A stretch of 64,000 nucleotides of DNA from Phenylobacterium sp. (lineage in GTDB: Bacteria; Pseudomonadota; Alphaproteobacteria; Caulobacterales; Caulobacteraceae), in contig NZ_JACESE010000002.1 in the NCBI RefSeq assembly GCF_013911965.1, positions 248,001 through 312,000 of the forward strand. The letters are read 5' to 3'. Position numbers and translations under genes: made by a program. Below are positions 30,885 through 40,877 of the stretch, in pieces. The first letter of the stretch is position 1, and every line of letters begins with the position of its first letter. The notes beneath the pieces were generated by a model, which saw nothing but the letters and a program-made list of their open reading frames with translations, made no database searches and was not told where the DNA came from.

Positions 30885-33128
30885 ATGTCGGCGCAGATCC
30901 AGGATGGCGAACAGTTGAGCGTACGCGCCCTGCTGGGGCGTGCGCTGCAGTCGCGCTATGCCCTGGTCGGCGGCTATGCGATCGCCGCAGTCCTGACCGC
31001 CGTGGCCATCCTTCTGGCCGCCTCGCCGCCGGAGGACGGGCCGCTGCGCCCGGCCTCGACCATCATCCTGACGGTCCTCAGCCTCAATCTGGTGCTGATC
31101 CTGGCGCTTGCCGCGCTGGTGGGCTACCGCCTGCTCGCCCTGCTCGACGCCCGGTCGGTGGACGCCGGGGCGCGGCTGCACCTGCGGTTCGTCACCCTCT
31201 TCGCCCTGGCCGCCGTCGCGCCGGCGGTCGTGGTGGCGCTCTTCTACGGCGTGTTGGTCAACCGCGGGGTCGACAACTGGTTCAGCCAGCGGGTCCAGAC
31301 GGTCGTGGAGAACTCGGCCACGGTCGCGCGCTCCTATGTGGAGGACCAGAAGCGCTATATCGGCGAGCACGTGAACCTGATGGCGGTGGACCTGAACCGC
31401 GCCGCGCCCGCCCTTGGAACCTCGCCGGTCACCTTCAGCCACTTCCTGGGATATCAGGCGGCCTATCACGGCTTTCCGGCGGCCTATCTGATCGATCGGC
31501 AGGGCCGGGTCCTGGCGCGGACGGAGACGGCGGAGGCGCCGCCCTACATCGTACCCCCGGAATCGAGCTTCCAGGCCGCTGACGAGGGCGACATCTCGGT
31601 GCCGGCCTTCGACTCCTCGGACCTGATGCGGGCGCTCTATCGCCTCAATGACTATCCGGACGCCTATCTCTATGTGGCGCGGCCGGTCGAGACGGGCATC
31701 ATCACGCATCTGATCGAGGCCGAGGGCTCCCTCATCTCCTATCGCGAGGCGGCCCAGAGCCGGGCGCGGATCCAGACGGTCTTCATCCTTTCCTATGTGG
31801 AGACGGCTCTGCTGGTCCTGGTGGGGGCGGTGTGGCTGGGCATGTCCGCGGCCAATGCGATTTCCGGACCCGTCGGCCGCCTGGTGCAGGCGGCGGGGCG
31901 CGTGGCCGGAGGCGATCTGGACGCCCGCGTCCAGGTTGACAACGATCGTGATGAGATCGCGGTATTATCGCGTGCATTCAATAGCATGACGCACGATCTT
32001 CAGGTTCAGCAAGAGGCGCTGCGGCGCGCGAGCCAGGAGGCCGAGGAGCGGCGCGAGTTCATCGAGACGGTCCTGTCGGAAGTCAGCGCCGGCGTCATCG
32101 GCCTCGACGAATCCGGGGCCATCTCCGCAGCCAACCGTCAGGCGGTCCGCCTGCTGCACCTGCCCGAAGACGGCGCCGACGGGCGTTCGCTCGCCGACCT
32201 CGCCCCCGAACTGGCCGCCGTCGTGGGGGAGGCTGCGGCCAGCGGCGAGGCCGAGGCCGAGGTGGACGTCCAGCGCGAGCGCGAGACACACCGGCTCCGG
32301 GTCCGCGCCAGCCAGAGCGAGGGCGGCCTGGTCCTGACCTTCGACGACATCACGCGCCTCGTCGCCGCCCAGCGCAACGCGGCGTGGAAGGACGTCGCCC
32401 GCCGCATCGCTCACGAGATCAAGAACCCGCTGACGCCGATCCAGCTGTCGGCCGAGCGCCTGCAACGCAAATTCCGCAAGGGTGTCGACGCCGCCGACCT
32501 GGAGACCTTCGACCGCTGCACCGACACCATCGTCCGTCAGGTGGGCGACATCGGGCGCATGGTCGACGAGTTCTCGGCCTTCGCCCGCATGCCGGCGCCG
32601 AAGTTCGCGCCCCAGGACGCCGCCGAACTGGTCCGCGCTCAGGTCTTCGCCCAGCGGGTGGCCAATCCGGACCTGAAGATCGACCTGGCCGACAGCCTGC
32701 CGGAGGTGACGCTGCTCGCCGACGGCCGGATGCTGGCCCAGGCCCTGACCAACATCCTGAAGAACGCCGCCGAAGCGGTGCATGCGCGCCTGGAGGCGAC
32801 GCCGCGGCCGCCCGGACGCATCGCCGTGCGGATGAGCGTTGAGGACGGCGTCCTGGCCATCGACGTCCAGGACAATGGCGTCGGCCTGCCGGAAAAGGAC
32901 CGCGACCGGTTGACCGAGCCCTATGTGACGACGCGCGAGAAGGGGACGGGTCTGGGGCTCGCCATCGTCAAGCGCATCCTCGAGGACCACGGGGGCGAAC
33001 TGATCCTCACCGACGCCGCCCGTGGGCGCGGCGCGCGCGCGATTCTGAAACTGCCGGTCAAGGCGCGCCCCGAGGCGCCCGGGCCCAAGTCCGAACTGCT
33101 TGTGGAAGGAGAAGCCCATGGCGGCTGA
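30885..33128 (+). CDS. ntrY: Sensor histidine kinase NtrY
   Basis: Membrane partner of NtrX, linked in alphaproteobacteria to nitrogen and redox signalling. The 747 residues have several N-terminal transmembrane helices (about 20-45, 60-85, 103-125 and 297-320), with a periplasmic sensor region between the last two. A HAMP domain follows (about 320-375), then a PAS domain (about 390-490), the H-box [16 protein letters not shown], the N-box LKNAAEAVHA and the G-box GTGLGLAIV. Its end overlaps ntrX by 11 nt. An inverted repeat lies directly upstream. Confidence 0.94.
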   Translation: MSAQIQDGEQLSVRALLGRALQSRYALVGGYAIAAVLTAVAILLAASPPEDGPLRPASTIILTVLSLNLVLILALAALVGYRLLALLDARSVDAGARLHLRFVTLFALAAVAPAVVVALFYGVLVNRGVDNWFSQRVQTVVENSATVARSYVEDQKRYIGEHVNLMAVDLNRAAPALGTSPVTFSHFLGYQAAYHGFPAAYLIDRQGRVLARTETAEAPPYIVPPESSFQAADEGDISVPAFDSSDLMRALYRLNDYPDAYLYVARPVETGIITHLIEAEGSLISYREAAQSRARIQTVFILSYVETALLVLVGAVWLGMSAANAISGPVGRLVQAAGRVAGGDLDARVQVDNDRDEIAVLSRAFNSMTHDLQVQQEALRRASQEAEERREFIETVLSEVSAGVIGLDESGAISAANRQAVRLLHLPEDGADGRSLADLAPELAAVVGEAAASGEAEAEVDVQRERETHRLRVRASQSEGGLVLTFDDITRLVAAQRNAAWKDVARRIAHEIKNPLTPIQLSAERLQRKFRKGVDAADLETFDRCTDTIVRQVGDIGRMVDEFSAFARMPAPKFAPQDAAELVRAQVFAQRVANPDLKIDLADSLPEVTLLADGRMLAQALTNILKNAAEAVHARLEATPRPPGRIAVRMSVEDGVLAIDVQDNGVGLPEKDRDRLTEPYVTTREKGTGLGLAIVKRILEDHGGELILTDAARGRGARAILKLPVKARPEAPGPKSELLVEGEAHGG

Positions 33129-34509
33129 CGTTCTGGTTGTCGACGACGAGGCCGATATCCGCGAGCTTGTGGCCGGAATTCTCGCCGACGAAGGCTATGA
33201 GGTGCGCACGGCCTCGGATTCGGAATCGGCCCTGGCCGCCATCCGCGCGCGGCGTCCGGCCATCCTGATCCTCGACATCTGGATGCAGGGCGGCGGCATG
33301 GACGGGCTGGAGCTGCTCGACCTGGTCAAGACCCTCGATCCGGACCTCCCGGTCGTGATGATCTCCGGCCACGGCAATATCGAGACGGCGGTCAGCGCCA
33401 TCAAGCGCGGCGCCTACGACTTCCTGGAGAAGCCGTTCAAGTCCGACCGGCTGCTGCTGGTCGTCGACCGCGCCCTGGAGGCGGCCAACCTGCGGCGGGA
33501 GAACCGTCACCTGCGCACCCAGGCCATCATGCCCGAAGGGCTGATCGGCAAGTCGATGGCCGCCCAGCATCTGCGCCAGATGATCGCCAAGCTGGCGGCC
33601 GCCAACAGCCGCGTGCTGATCTCCGGCCCGCCCGGCTCGGGCAAGGAGACGGTCGCGCGCCTGATCCACGAAGGCAGCCCGCGCGCGCGGGCCGAGTTCG
33701 TCGCCATCAGCGCCGCGGGCATGACGCCGGAGCGGATGGACGTGGAGCTGTTCGGCGTCGAGGGCGACGGCGGACGGCCGAGCAAGATCGGCGTCTTCGA
33801 ACGCGCCCACGGCGGCACGCTCTACCTGGACGAAGTGGCCGACATGCCGCGCGAGACGCAGAGCCGCATCCTGCGGGTCCTGGTCGAGCAGCGCTTCCGG
33901 CGCGTGAACGGCGACGCTGACGTGCAGGTCGATGTGCGGGTGATCTCGTCCACCTCGCGCAATCTGCGCGAGGAGATCGCCGAGGGGCGGTTCCGCGAGG
34001 ACCTGTTTCATCGCCTGAACGTGGTGCCCGTGGCCGTGCCCGGCGTGGCCGAGCGGCGCGAGGACATTCCGGAGCTGGTGGAGAACTTCATCGAGCGGAT
34101 CTGCGAGGCGAGCGGCATGTCGCGACGCGTCCTCGCCGAGGACGCCATCGCCGCGCTCCAGGTGCGCACCTGGCCTGGCAACATGCGCCAGTTGCGCAAT
34201 GTGGTGGAGCGGATGCTGATCCTCTCGGCCGGCGATCCGTCCGAGCCGATCACCGCCGACATGATCCCCACCGATCAGCCGCCCGGCGAAAGCGGCGGCT
34301 TGCTCGGCGCGGACAAGATCATCGCCCTGCCGCTGCGCGAGGCGCGCGAGACCTTCGAGCGCGAGTATCTGAGCGCGCAGATGATGCGCTTCTCAGGCAA
34401 TATCTCGCGGACCGCCGCCTTCATCGGCATGGAGCGGTCGGCCCTGCACCGCAAGCTGAAGTCCCTGGGCCTCTCCGGAGCCCGTGCGCTCGAGGAGGGC
34501 GTGGAATAG
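33118..34509 (+). CDS. ntrX: Response regulator NtrX
   Basis: The ATG at 33118 is preceded by AAGGAG and gives 463 residues: receiver (Asp53 in ILDIWMQGG), AAA+ domain (Walker A GPPGSGKE at 170-177, Walker B TLYLDEVADM) and a C-terminal Fis-like helix-turn-helix (RTAAFIGMERSALHRKL). The GAFTGA position reads VEGDGGRPSKIG, so sigma-54 contact is not expected; this matches other alphaproteobacterial NtrX proteins as I know them. It overlaps ntrY by 11 nt and is followed after 2 nt by the aminotransferase gene. Confidence 0.95.
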   Translation: MAADVLVVDDEADIRELVAGILADEGYEVRTASDSESALAAIRARRPAILILDIWMQGGGMDGLELLDLVKTLDPDLPVVMISGHGNIETAVSAIKRGAYDFLEKPFKSDRLLLVVDRALEAANLRRENRHLRTQAIMPEGLIGKSMAAQHLRQMIAKLAAANSRVLISGPPGSGKETVARLIHEGSPRARAEFVAISAAGMTPERMDVELFGVEGDGGRPSKIGVFERAHGGTLYLDEVADMPRETQSRILRVLVEQRFRRVNGDADVQVDVRVISSTSRNLREEIAEGRFREDLFHRLNVVPVAVPGVAERREDIPELVENFIERICEASGMSRRVLAEDAIAALQVRTWPGNMRQLRNVVERMLILSAGDPSEPITADMIPTDQPPGESGGLLGADKIIALPLREARETFEREYLSAQMMRFSGNISRTAAFIGMERSALHRKLKSLGLSGARALEEGVE

Positions 34510-34511
34510 TC

Positions 34512-35375
34512 ATGGGTCGCATCGCCTATGTGAACGGCCGCTACACACCGCACGCCGAGGCCGCCGTGCACATCGAAGACCGGGGCTACCAGCTCGCCGA
34601 TGCGGTCTACGAGGTCTGGGCCGTGTTCGACGGCAAGCTTGCCGATGCCGAAGGGCACTTCGCCCGCCTGTCGCGCTCGCTCGGCGAACTGCGCATACCC
34701 GAACCCATGAGCCGCGGCGCGCTCACGGTCGTCCTTCGCGAGGTCCTGCGCCGCAACCGGATCCGCAACGGCATGGTCTATCTGCAGGTCAGCCGCGGCG
34801 TGGCGCCGCGCGACCACGCCTTCCCGACGGCGCCGGTCAGCCCGGCTGTGGTGGTGACCGCCAAGGCTGTCGACCACGCCGCGGCGGAGGCCAAGGCCGC
34901 CAAGGGGGTCTCGGTGATCACCACGCCGGAGAACCGCTGGGGCCGCTGCGACATCAAGACGGTCGGCCTGCTGCCCAATGTGCTCGCCAAACAAGCGGCC
35001 AAGGAGCGGGGGGCGGCCGAGGCCTGGTTCGTGGACGAGATGGGGCTGGTGACGGAGGGCGCCTCGTCCAACGCCTGGATCCTCGACCGGGACGGCGTGC
35101 TGCGCACGCGCGACACCAACGCCAACATCCTGCGCGGCGTCACCCGCCTGACCCTGTTGGAGGTCATTCGCGAGGCGGGCCTGACGGTCAGCGAGAAGCC
35201 CTTCAGCCCCGCCGAGGCGGTCGAGGCCCGGGAGGCCTTCATCACTGGCGCGGGCTCGCTCGTCCTGCCGGTCGTCCAGGTCGACGGCAAGCCGGTCGGG
35301 GAGGGCCTTCCCGGTCCGGTGGCGAAACGGCTCCGGGCTCTCTATATCCAGCGGGCGAAAAACACCGCCGTCTGA
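34512..35375 (+). CDS. dat: Class IV aminotransferase, D-amino acid transaminase type
   Basis: PLP enzyme of 287 residues. Signatures are YVNGRYTPHAEAAVHIEDRGYQ at the N-terminus, the PLP lysine in CDIKTVGLLPNVLAKQ (about 155), and EGASSNAWI. These match D-alanine-type transaminases, which make D-Glu or D-Ala for the cell wall; branched-chain or aminodeoxychorismate activity in the same fold cannot be ruled out. It begins 2 nt after the ntrX stop, so its expression is tied to NtrYX. Confidence 0.88.
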   Translation: MGRIAYVNGRYTPHAEAAVHIEDRGYQLADAVYEVWAVFDGKLADAEGHFARLSRSLGELRIPEPMSRGALTVVLREVLRRNRIRNGMVYLQVSRGVAPRDHAFPTAPVSPAVVVTAKAVDHAAAEAKAAKGVSVITTPENRWGRCDIKTVGLLPNVLAKQAAKERGAAEAWFVDEMGLVTEGASSNAWILDRDGVLRTRDTNANILRGVTRLTLLEVIREAGLTVSEKPFSPAEAVEAREAFITGAGSLVLPVVQVDGKPVGEGLPGPVAKRLRALYIQRAKNTAV

Positions 35376-35471
35376 CGGGACGGCGATTGCGCGTGCGCGC
35401 GCCGTTGGACTAGCTTCGAGACTGTGTGTGGGGGCGCGTGGCCCCTTCGTTGGAGAAAAGGCGGAATAGCC

Positions 35472-35717
35472 ATGAGCGACAAGAAACAGAACCTGCAGGA
35501 CACCTTCCTCAACAGCGTCCGCAAGGCCAAGACCCCCCTGACCATCTTCCTCGTCAACGGCGTCAAGCTGCAGGGCGTGGTCAGCTGGTTCGACAACTTC
35601 TGCGTTCTGCTCCGTCGCGATGGCCAGTCGCAGCTGGTCTACAAGCACGCCATCTCCACCATCATGCCGGCCCAGCCCGTTCAGCTGTATGAGCCGGCGG
35701 AAGACGAGAACGATTGA
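35472..35717 (+). CDS. hfq: RNA chaperone Hfq
   Basis: Hexameric Sm-like sRNA chaperone. The 81 residues (ATG at 35472) contain the Sm1 motif [29 protein letters not shown] and the Sm2 [10 protein letters not shown] motif; the C-terminal tail is short, as in alphaproteobacteria. An upstream in-frame start would add non-conserved sequence. The 96-nt leader contains a GGGGC/GCCCC hairpin (35431-35445). The stop overlaps the hflX TTG start. Confidence 0.97.
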   Translation: MSDKKQNLQDTFLNSVRKAKTPLTIFLVNGVKLQGVVSWFDNFCVLLRRDGQSQLVYKHAISTIMPAQPVQLYEPAEDEND

Positions 35718-37048
35718 GTTCCAAGTCCATAGACCGTGAGGCGCCGGTCCAAGGCGCCGTCATCATCCATCCCGAGCATGAGGGGCGGGACTCCTCCCGC
35801 GCCTCCGAGGCCCGTCTGGAAGAGGCCGCCGGCCTCGCCCTCGCGCTCGATCTGCAGGTCCGCGAGGCGCTCATCGCCCCGCTGCGCAAGCGCACGCCCG
35901 CCACCCTGTTCGGCAAGGGCAAGGTCGAGGAGATCGGCGCGATCTGCGAGGCGGCCGACGCGTCCGTCGCCGTCGTCGACGACAGCCTGACGCCGGTCCA
36001 GCAGCGCAACCTGGAAAAGGCCTGGAAGGTCAAGGTCATCGACCGGACCGGGCTGATCCTGGAGATCTTCGCCCGCCGGGCCCGCACGCGCGAGGGCCGC
36101 CTTCAGGTCGAGCTCGCCAGGCTCTCCTACGAGCGCTCGCGCCTGGTCCGCACCTGGACCCACCTGGAACGCCAGCGCGGCGGCTTCGGCGTCATGGGCG
36201 GCCCCGGCGAGACTCAGATCGAAACCGACCGCCGGCTGCTGGCGGAAAAGATCGGGCGACTGAAGAAGGAGCTGGTGGAGGTGCGCCGCACGCGCACCCT
36301 GCAGCGTTCGGCGCGAAAGCGCAGGCCCTATCCGGTCGTGGCGCTGGTCGGCTATACGAACGCCGGCAAGTCGACCCTTTTCAACCGCCTGACCCAGGCC
36401 GAGGTCATGGCCGAGGACATGCTCTTCGCCACCCTCGACCCGACCTTGCGGATGCTGAACCTCCCCGACGGCCGGCCGGCCATCCTGTCGGACACGGTGG
36501 GCTTCATCTCCGACCTGCCGCACGAACTGGTGGAAGCCTTCCGCGCGACCCTGGAAGAGGTGCGCGAGGCCGACGTCATCCTGCACGTGCGCGACATCGC
36601 AAGTCCCGACAGCGACGCCGAAGCCGCCGACGTGCGCGAGGTGCTCGAGCGCCTGGGCGTGGACATGGACGAGCGCCGCGTGCTGGAGGTCTGGAACAAG
36701 GTCGACCTGGTGCCCGCCGAGGATCGCGAACTGCTGGAGGGCGACGCCCGGCGGGCCCATCCGCCGGCCCTGCTGGTCTCCGCGGTCAGCGGCGAAGGGC
36801 TGGACGAACTGCTGCGCACCGTGGCCGGCCTCGTCGACGAGGCGCCGCCCATCGAAGCGCGTCTGCCGCCGGGGGAGGGCGCGGCCATCGCCTGGCTCTA
36901 CCGCAACGGCCGGGTGGTCGAGCGCGAGACGGGCGACGATGGGGCGGTTCGCATGGCGGTCCGTTTGAGCCCCAAGGCGCTCGGGCAGTTCGAGCAGCTC
37001 TTCCCGCAGGCGGTCCTCACCGGCGTCGAGCGCAGCGGCGAGATCTAG
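35714..37048 (+). CDS. hflX: Ribosome-associated GTPase HflX
   Basis: Translational GTPase implicated in splitting stalled or heat-damaged ribosomes. The 444 residues have the glycine-rich N-terminal domain with [10 protein letters not shown], the [19 protein letters not shown] signature, and G-motifs [20 protein letters not shown] and NKVD. The start is TTG, overlapping the hfq stop (TTGA), so hfq and hflX are coupled as in many proteobacteria. The end overlaps the convergent mazG stop by 4 nt. Confidence 0.95.
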   Translation: MSSKSIDREAPVQGAVIIHPEHEGRDSSRASEARLEEAAGLALALDLQVREALIAPLRKRTPATLFGKGKVEEIGAICEAADASVAVVDDSLTPVQQRNLEKAWKVKVIDRTGLILEIFARRARTREGRLQVELARLSYERSRLVRTWTHLERQRGGFGVMGGPGETQIETDRRLLAEKIGRLKKELVEVRRTRTLQRSARKRRPYPVVALVGYTNAGKSTLFNRLTQAEVMAEDMLFATLDPTLRMLNLPDGRPAILSDTVGFISDLPHELVEAFRATLEEVREADVILHVRDIASPDSDAEAADVREVLERLGVDMDERRVLEVWNKVDLVPAEDRELLEGDARRAHPPALLVSAVSGEGLDELLRTVAGLVDEAPPIEARLPPGEGAAIAWLYRNGRVVERETGDDGAVRMAVRLSPKALGQFEQLFPQAVLTGVERSGEI

Positions 37049-37857
37049 CTGCGCTCAGCGGCCTTGGCGGCGTCCCAGAAGGCGTCCATCTCCTCCAGGT
37101 CGGACTGGTCGGGCGTTCGCCCGCGCTCGGCCAGGGCCTGTTCGATGAAGCGGAAGCGGCGCACGAACTTCGCATTGCTCGAGCGCAGGGCGTCCTCCGG
37201 CTCGATGTCGAGCTTTCGCGCGAGATTGGCGATGACGAACAGCACGTCGCCAAGTTCCCCCCGCAGGGCGTCGTGATCCCGCGCCTCGATCTCGGCCTCC
37301 ATCTCCGCGATCTCCTCGCGGAGCTTCTCCAGGACGAAGGCGGTATTGGGCCAGTCGAAGCCCACCCGGGCGGCCCGCTTGGTCAGCTTGACGGCGCGGG
37401 TCAGGGCCGGCAGCCCCCGCGGGACGTCGTCGAGCAGGCTCTGGTCGCGGCCCTTGCCGGCGCGCTCCTGCGCCTTCATGGCCTCCCAGGCGGCGGTCTG
37501 CTCCTCTCCCGAGGCGAAGCTGGCGTCGCCGAAGACGTGGGGGTGGCGGCGGATCATCTTGTCGTTGATGGCGCGGGCCACGTCCTCGAAGCCGAACGCC
37601 CCCTGTTCCTCGGCGATCCGTGAGTGGAAGACCACCTGCAGCAGCAGGTCCCCGAGCTCCTCCTTCAGGTCGGCCAGATCGCCGCGTTCGATGGCGTCGG
37701 CGACCTCATAGGCCTCCTCCACCGTATAGGGGGCGATGGTGGCGAAGGTCTGTTCCAGATCCCAGGGACAGCCGGTCTCCGGATCGCGCAGCCGCGCCAT
37801 GATCTCGAGCAGCCGCGCGAGCGGCGGCAGGTCATTCGGCGGGGCGGGCGACGGCAT
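37045..37857 (-). CDS. mazG: Nucleoside triphosphate pyrophosphohydrolase MazG
   Basis: Hydrolyses (d)NTPs to monophosphates, a housekeeping and stress function. The 270 residues (ATG at 37857) contain two MazG folds; the first has TVEEAYEVADAIE and KEELGDLLLQVVFHSRIAEE, the second LREEIAEMEAEIE and RGELGDVLFVIANLARKL. The start lies 26 nt inside the 3' end of the upstream transporter gene, which suggests co-transcription with it. Confidence 0.94.
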   Translation of the reverse strand: MPSPAPPNDLPPLARLLEIMARLRDPETGCPWDLEQTFATIAPYTVEEAYEVADAIERGDLADLKEELGDLLLQVVFHSRIAEEQGAFGFEDVARAINDKMIRRHPHVFGDASFASGEEQTAAWEAMKAQERAGKGRDQSLLDDVPRGLPALTRAVKLTKRAARVGFDWPNTAFVLEKLREEIAEMEAEIEARDHDALRGELGDVLFVIANLARKLDIEPEDALRSSNAKFVRRFRFIEQALAERGRTPDQSDLEEMDAFWDAAKAAERS

Positions 37858-39241
37858 GGATCTCCTCGGCGGTCTTGGGCTCTGCGCCGAATTCCGGTGC
37901 GGCTTCGGCAAGGTCGCGCTCGTCCAGGGCGCTGCGGATCTCGGCATGACGTTCGGCGGTCAGGGGATAGTTGAGCACGATCCAGCCGGCGATCAGCGAC
38001 AGGGCGGCGGGTACGGCCAGGAACATGATCTGGAGACCCACGAGACCTGAGCCGGAGTCCGCCGTGCGGGCGTTGAAGCCGATCAGGTCGAGGCCGACAT
38101 AGGTGACGCCCACGGCTGCTGCGGAGCCGATCTTCACCGTTCCGCTGAGCAGCGCATAGAGCAGGCCCGTGCGGTCGGCGCCCGTCGCCAGGCGCTCCTC
38201 GTCGCCGACATCGGCCATCATCGCCCGCAGCAGGAAGGGACCGGCGGAGAAGGGCAGGCCGATGAGGAACATGAGCAGGGCGGCCACCGGCCAATTGCCC
38301 GGCGGGATGACCAGGGCGCCGGCGGTGACGATGGCGTAGAAGACCGTGGCGATGGCCAGCGCCCTGTGCTTGCCCGTCCGGTAGGCCAGTCGCGTCCACA
38401 GCGGGCCGCCGATCAGGCCCCCGATGAAATAGACGAGCAGCAGGCTGCCGGCCTCGGCCTTGTCGAAGCCCTTCACGCGCTCGAAGAAGAAGAAGAACAG
38501 GGCCCCGGTGATCGCCGGGCCCGTGCCGATGGCCAGGTCGGCGGCCAGCAGGCGGCGCACGCTGTCGCGGCGGAAGAGCTGAAGATACTCCTTGAAGCCC
38601 GAGCGGTGCGGCGGCGTCGTCAGGATGGGCTCCGGCACCTTCAGGAGGGCGAGGCCCATGGTCAGCGGCAAGAGCAGGATGATGAACCAGCCCATGGCCT
38701 CGACGCCGATGGCGTGGCTGGGGACGCCCAGCAGGCCGAGCAGCGGGGGCAGGGTGAGCACGAGGATCATCCCCACAACATTGCCGCCCTGCCACCAGGC
38801 GTAGATGCGGGACCGTTCGTCGTAGCCGGGCGACAGAACCGAGCCCCAGGAGAGGTGGGCGAGCGTCGCGATGGAGAAGCCCGCATAGACCACCAGCAGC
38901 CACAGCCACAGATAGCCGACGCCGACGCCGACGCCCGGCTGGGCCATGAACAGCATGTAGGCCGCCAGCATCAGGATCGGCGCGCTGATGGCGAACCAGA
39001 GGCGGAAGCGGCCCAGGCGGGTGCGCGTCTTGTCCATCACCCCGCCGATGAAGGGGTCGAAGGCGATGTCCAGGAGACGGACGCCCATGAAGGCCGTGCC
39101 CACGGCCGAGAGGTTCAGACCAAGCTCGTTGGCGTAGAACTCCGGCAGGTACACCACGAGCGGCAGGCCGAGCCCGGCGAGCGGCAGGCAGGGGGCGGCG
39201 AGCGCCGCGAGGGTCAGGCTCGAACGGCGATCAGCGGACAT
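37832..39241 (-). CDS. GPH-family sugar:cation symporter-like MFS protein
   Basis: The 469-residue membrane protein has 12 predicted helices. The N-terminal half carries the GPH-type segment RLLDIAFDPFIGGVMDKTRTRLGRFR, the signature of MelB-like glycoside-pentoside-hexuronide symporters. The substrate is not determinable. The ATG at 39241 is preferred over a GTG two codons earlier. It overlaps mazG by 26 nt and lies 74 nt after a secreted unknown on the same strand. Confidence 0.85.
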   Translation of the reverse strand: MSADRRSSLTLAALAAPCLPLAGLGLPLVVYLPEFYANELGLNLSAVGTAFMGVRLLDIAFDPFIGGVMDKTRTRLGRFRLWFAISAPILMLAAYMLFMAQPGVGVGVGYLWLWLLVVYAGFSIATLAHLSWGSVLSPGYDERSRIYAWWQGGNVVGMILVLTLPPLLGLLGVPSHAIGVEAMGWFIILLLPLTMGLALLKVPEPILTTPPHRSGFKEYLQLFRRDSVRRLLAADLAIGTGPAITGALFFFFFERVKGFDKAEAGSLLLVYFIGGLIGGPLWTRLAYRTGKHRALAIATVFYAIVTAGALVIPPGNWPVAALLMFLIGLPFSAGPFLLRAMMADVGDEERLATGADRTGLLYALLSGTVKIGSAAAVGVTYVGLDLIGFNARTADSGSGLVGLQIMFLAVPAALSLIAGWIVLNYPLTAERHAEIRSALDERDLAEAAPEFGAEPKTAEEIHAVARPAE

Positions 39242-39315
39242 GGGCACTCTTTCCGGGAATACGGCGCAGAACGCGGCCGATCAGACTGCGGCGGGCGAGC
39301 CGGCGCAAGCCGTGA

Positions 39316-39831
39316 TCAGCGCAGGGCGTAGAGCTGGCCGCGGCTGAGCCGCCGGGCGAAGCTGTCGAAGGTGCGTTCGGCGTCGGCCCAGACCGAACCG
39401 TGACGCGCGTCGGTGATGTCGGTGGCGTACCAGTCGTAGCGGATCGGCGTGACCTTGCCATCGAAGCTCACCGTCCGGCCCGTGATGCGGGCGCCGCCCA
39501 CCGAGAAGCTGCGGAAGGACAGGCCGGGCCTGTCCGACATCTCCTTGCGCGTCGGGCGGTTGGGCTTGGCGTCCTCGAGCACGAGCTCCACCCGGCCGCC
39601 GATCATCACGCCGGTGCGGGAGAGTTCGCGGGCGACGTCGCCTTCCAGCTCCTCGGCCAGGGCTTCGATTTCCGCCAGGCCGTAGGTGGAGACCGCCTTT
39701 TCGCGCAGCTCCTCGCTCAGAGTGACGCTGACGGTGGCCGAAGGCTGCGGCCGCGTGCGGTCGGCGGCTGCGGGAGCGCCAGCGGCGAGGAGCAGGAAGC
39801 CGGACAAGAGGGCGAGGCAGGTGCGACGCAT
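39316..39831 (-). CDS. Secreted protein of unknown function
   Basis: I do not recognise a family. The 171 residues start with a signal peptide (MRRTCLALLSGFLLLAAG, cleavage after about AAA, residue 23). The mature part is mixed alpha/beta with charged residues and no cysteines after the signal. A helix-rich segment (about 40-70) precedes a strand-rich half containing GGRVELVLED, GARITGRTVSFDG and YDWYATDITD. The first 7 codons are almost identical to those of the hydrolase lipoprotein at 21631. It is probably periplasmic. Confidence 0.75.
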   Translation of the reverse strand: MRRTCLALLSGFLLLAAGAPAAADRTRPQPSATVSVTLSEELREKAVSTYGLAEIEALAEELEGDVARELSRTGVMIGGRVELVLEDAKPNRPTRKEMSDRPGLSFRSFSVGGARITGRTVSFDGKVTPIRYDWYATDITDARHGSVWADAERTFDSFARRLSRGQLYALR

Positions 39832-39903
39832 GGAAGTCCCCCAGAATCGGACTTGGTCAGGGTGCGGCGAAAGAATGGCGCGACTATGGCCTCGCTCGGC
39901 CGT

Positions 39904-40671
39904 TCAGGCCACCGCCGCCAGCCCGTTTTCCTCCAGAGTCCGCCAGATCGACTCGGCGTCCTCCGCAAAGCCGAAGAGGTGCAGATCCTCCGGCGCGATC
40001 ATCCCGTGACGCACAAGGGTCTCGAAGTTCACCACCTCGCGCCAGTAGGCCTCGTCCACCAGGCAGATCGGTATGGGCGGGCTCTTGTGGGTCTGGCGCA
40101 AGGTCAGCAGTTCGAAGAATTCGTCCAGGGTCCCGAAACCGCCTGGAAAGATCACCAGCGCGCTGGCCCGCATCGCCAGGTGCATCTTGCGCATGGCGAA
40201 GTAGTGGAAGCGGAAGGTGAGATCGGGGGTGGAATAGGGGTTCGGCGCCTGCTCGTGCGGCAGGGTGATGTTGAATCCGATGGACGGCGCGCCGGCTTCG
40301 AAAGCCCCGCGATTGGCCGCTTCCATGATCCCGGGGCCGCCCCCGGTGGCGATCACATTGTGCCGGCCCGCTTCGCCGTCGACCAGGGCGCCGCCGCGCT
40401 CGGAGGCCAGGCGGCCGAAGGCGCGGGCGATCCCATACCAGCGGCCGGCCTCGCCGGGACCGTCCTCCGAGACGCGGGCGCTGCCGAACACCACGATGGT
40501 CGACAGCACGCCCCACCGCCGCAGCGCCTCGTCGGCCTTGGCGAACTCGAGCAGGAAGCGGACGCCCCGCATGGAGTCGCCCAGCAGGAACTCCTGATCC
40601 AAAGCGGCCAGCCGATAGGAGGGGGCGGCGAGTTGCTCGCGATTGGCGGGCGGCTCCGGTGGCTGGGGCAT
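39904..40671 (-). CDS. LOG-family protein (TIGR00730 type)
   Basis: Rossmann-fold nucleoside-monophosphate phosphoribohydrolase family, which includes cytokinin-activating LOG. The 255 residues carry the family motifs GGGPGIMEAANRGAF and PGGFGTLDEFFE, so the catalytic Arg/Glu region looks intact. Bacterial members may hydrolyse AMP or other nucleotides; no plant-associated context is seen. The ATG at 40671 is used; an in-frame start 12 codons earlier is less likely. It lies 72 nt upstream of the secreted unknown on the same strand. Confidence 0.88.
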   Translation of the reverse strand: MPQPPEPPANREQLAAPSYRLAALDQEFLLGDSMRGVRFLLEFAKADEALRRWGVLSTIVVFGSARVSEDGPGEAGRWYGIARAFGRLASERGGALVDGEAGRHNVIATGGGPGIMEAANRGAFEAGAPSIGFNITLPHEQAPNPYSTPDLTFRFHYFAMRKMHLAMRASALVIFPGGFGTLDEFFELLTLRQTHKSPPIPICLVDEAYWREVVNFETLVRHGMIAPEDLHLFGFAEDAESIWRTLEENGLAAVA

Positions 40672-40877
40672 GGTCTGAACTCCGGCGGCGGTTGACGAGC
40701 GAAGCAAGGGACAGTTCTGGCCGGCTCAATTCGGCACAGTGGGAGCCGGCGCCCCGGATTCCGGCTGCGAAAGGGGCGAAAATCCTTTGGTTACCCGGAT
40801 TTCAACCCATTTGCAGGCGTGACACCCGCTTCCGCCCTTGGCAGTGTCGAAAGCCGATTCTCAACCTGGAGCCATCC

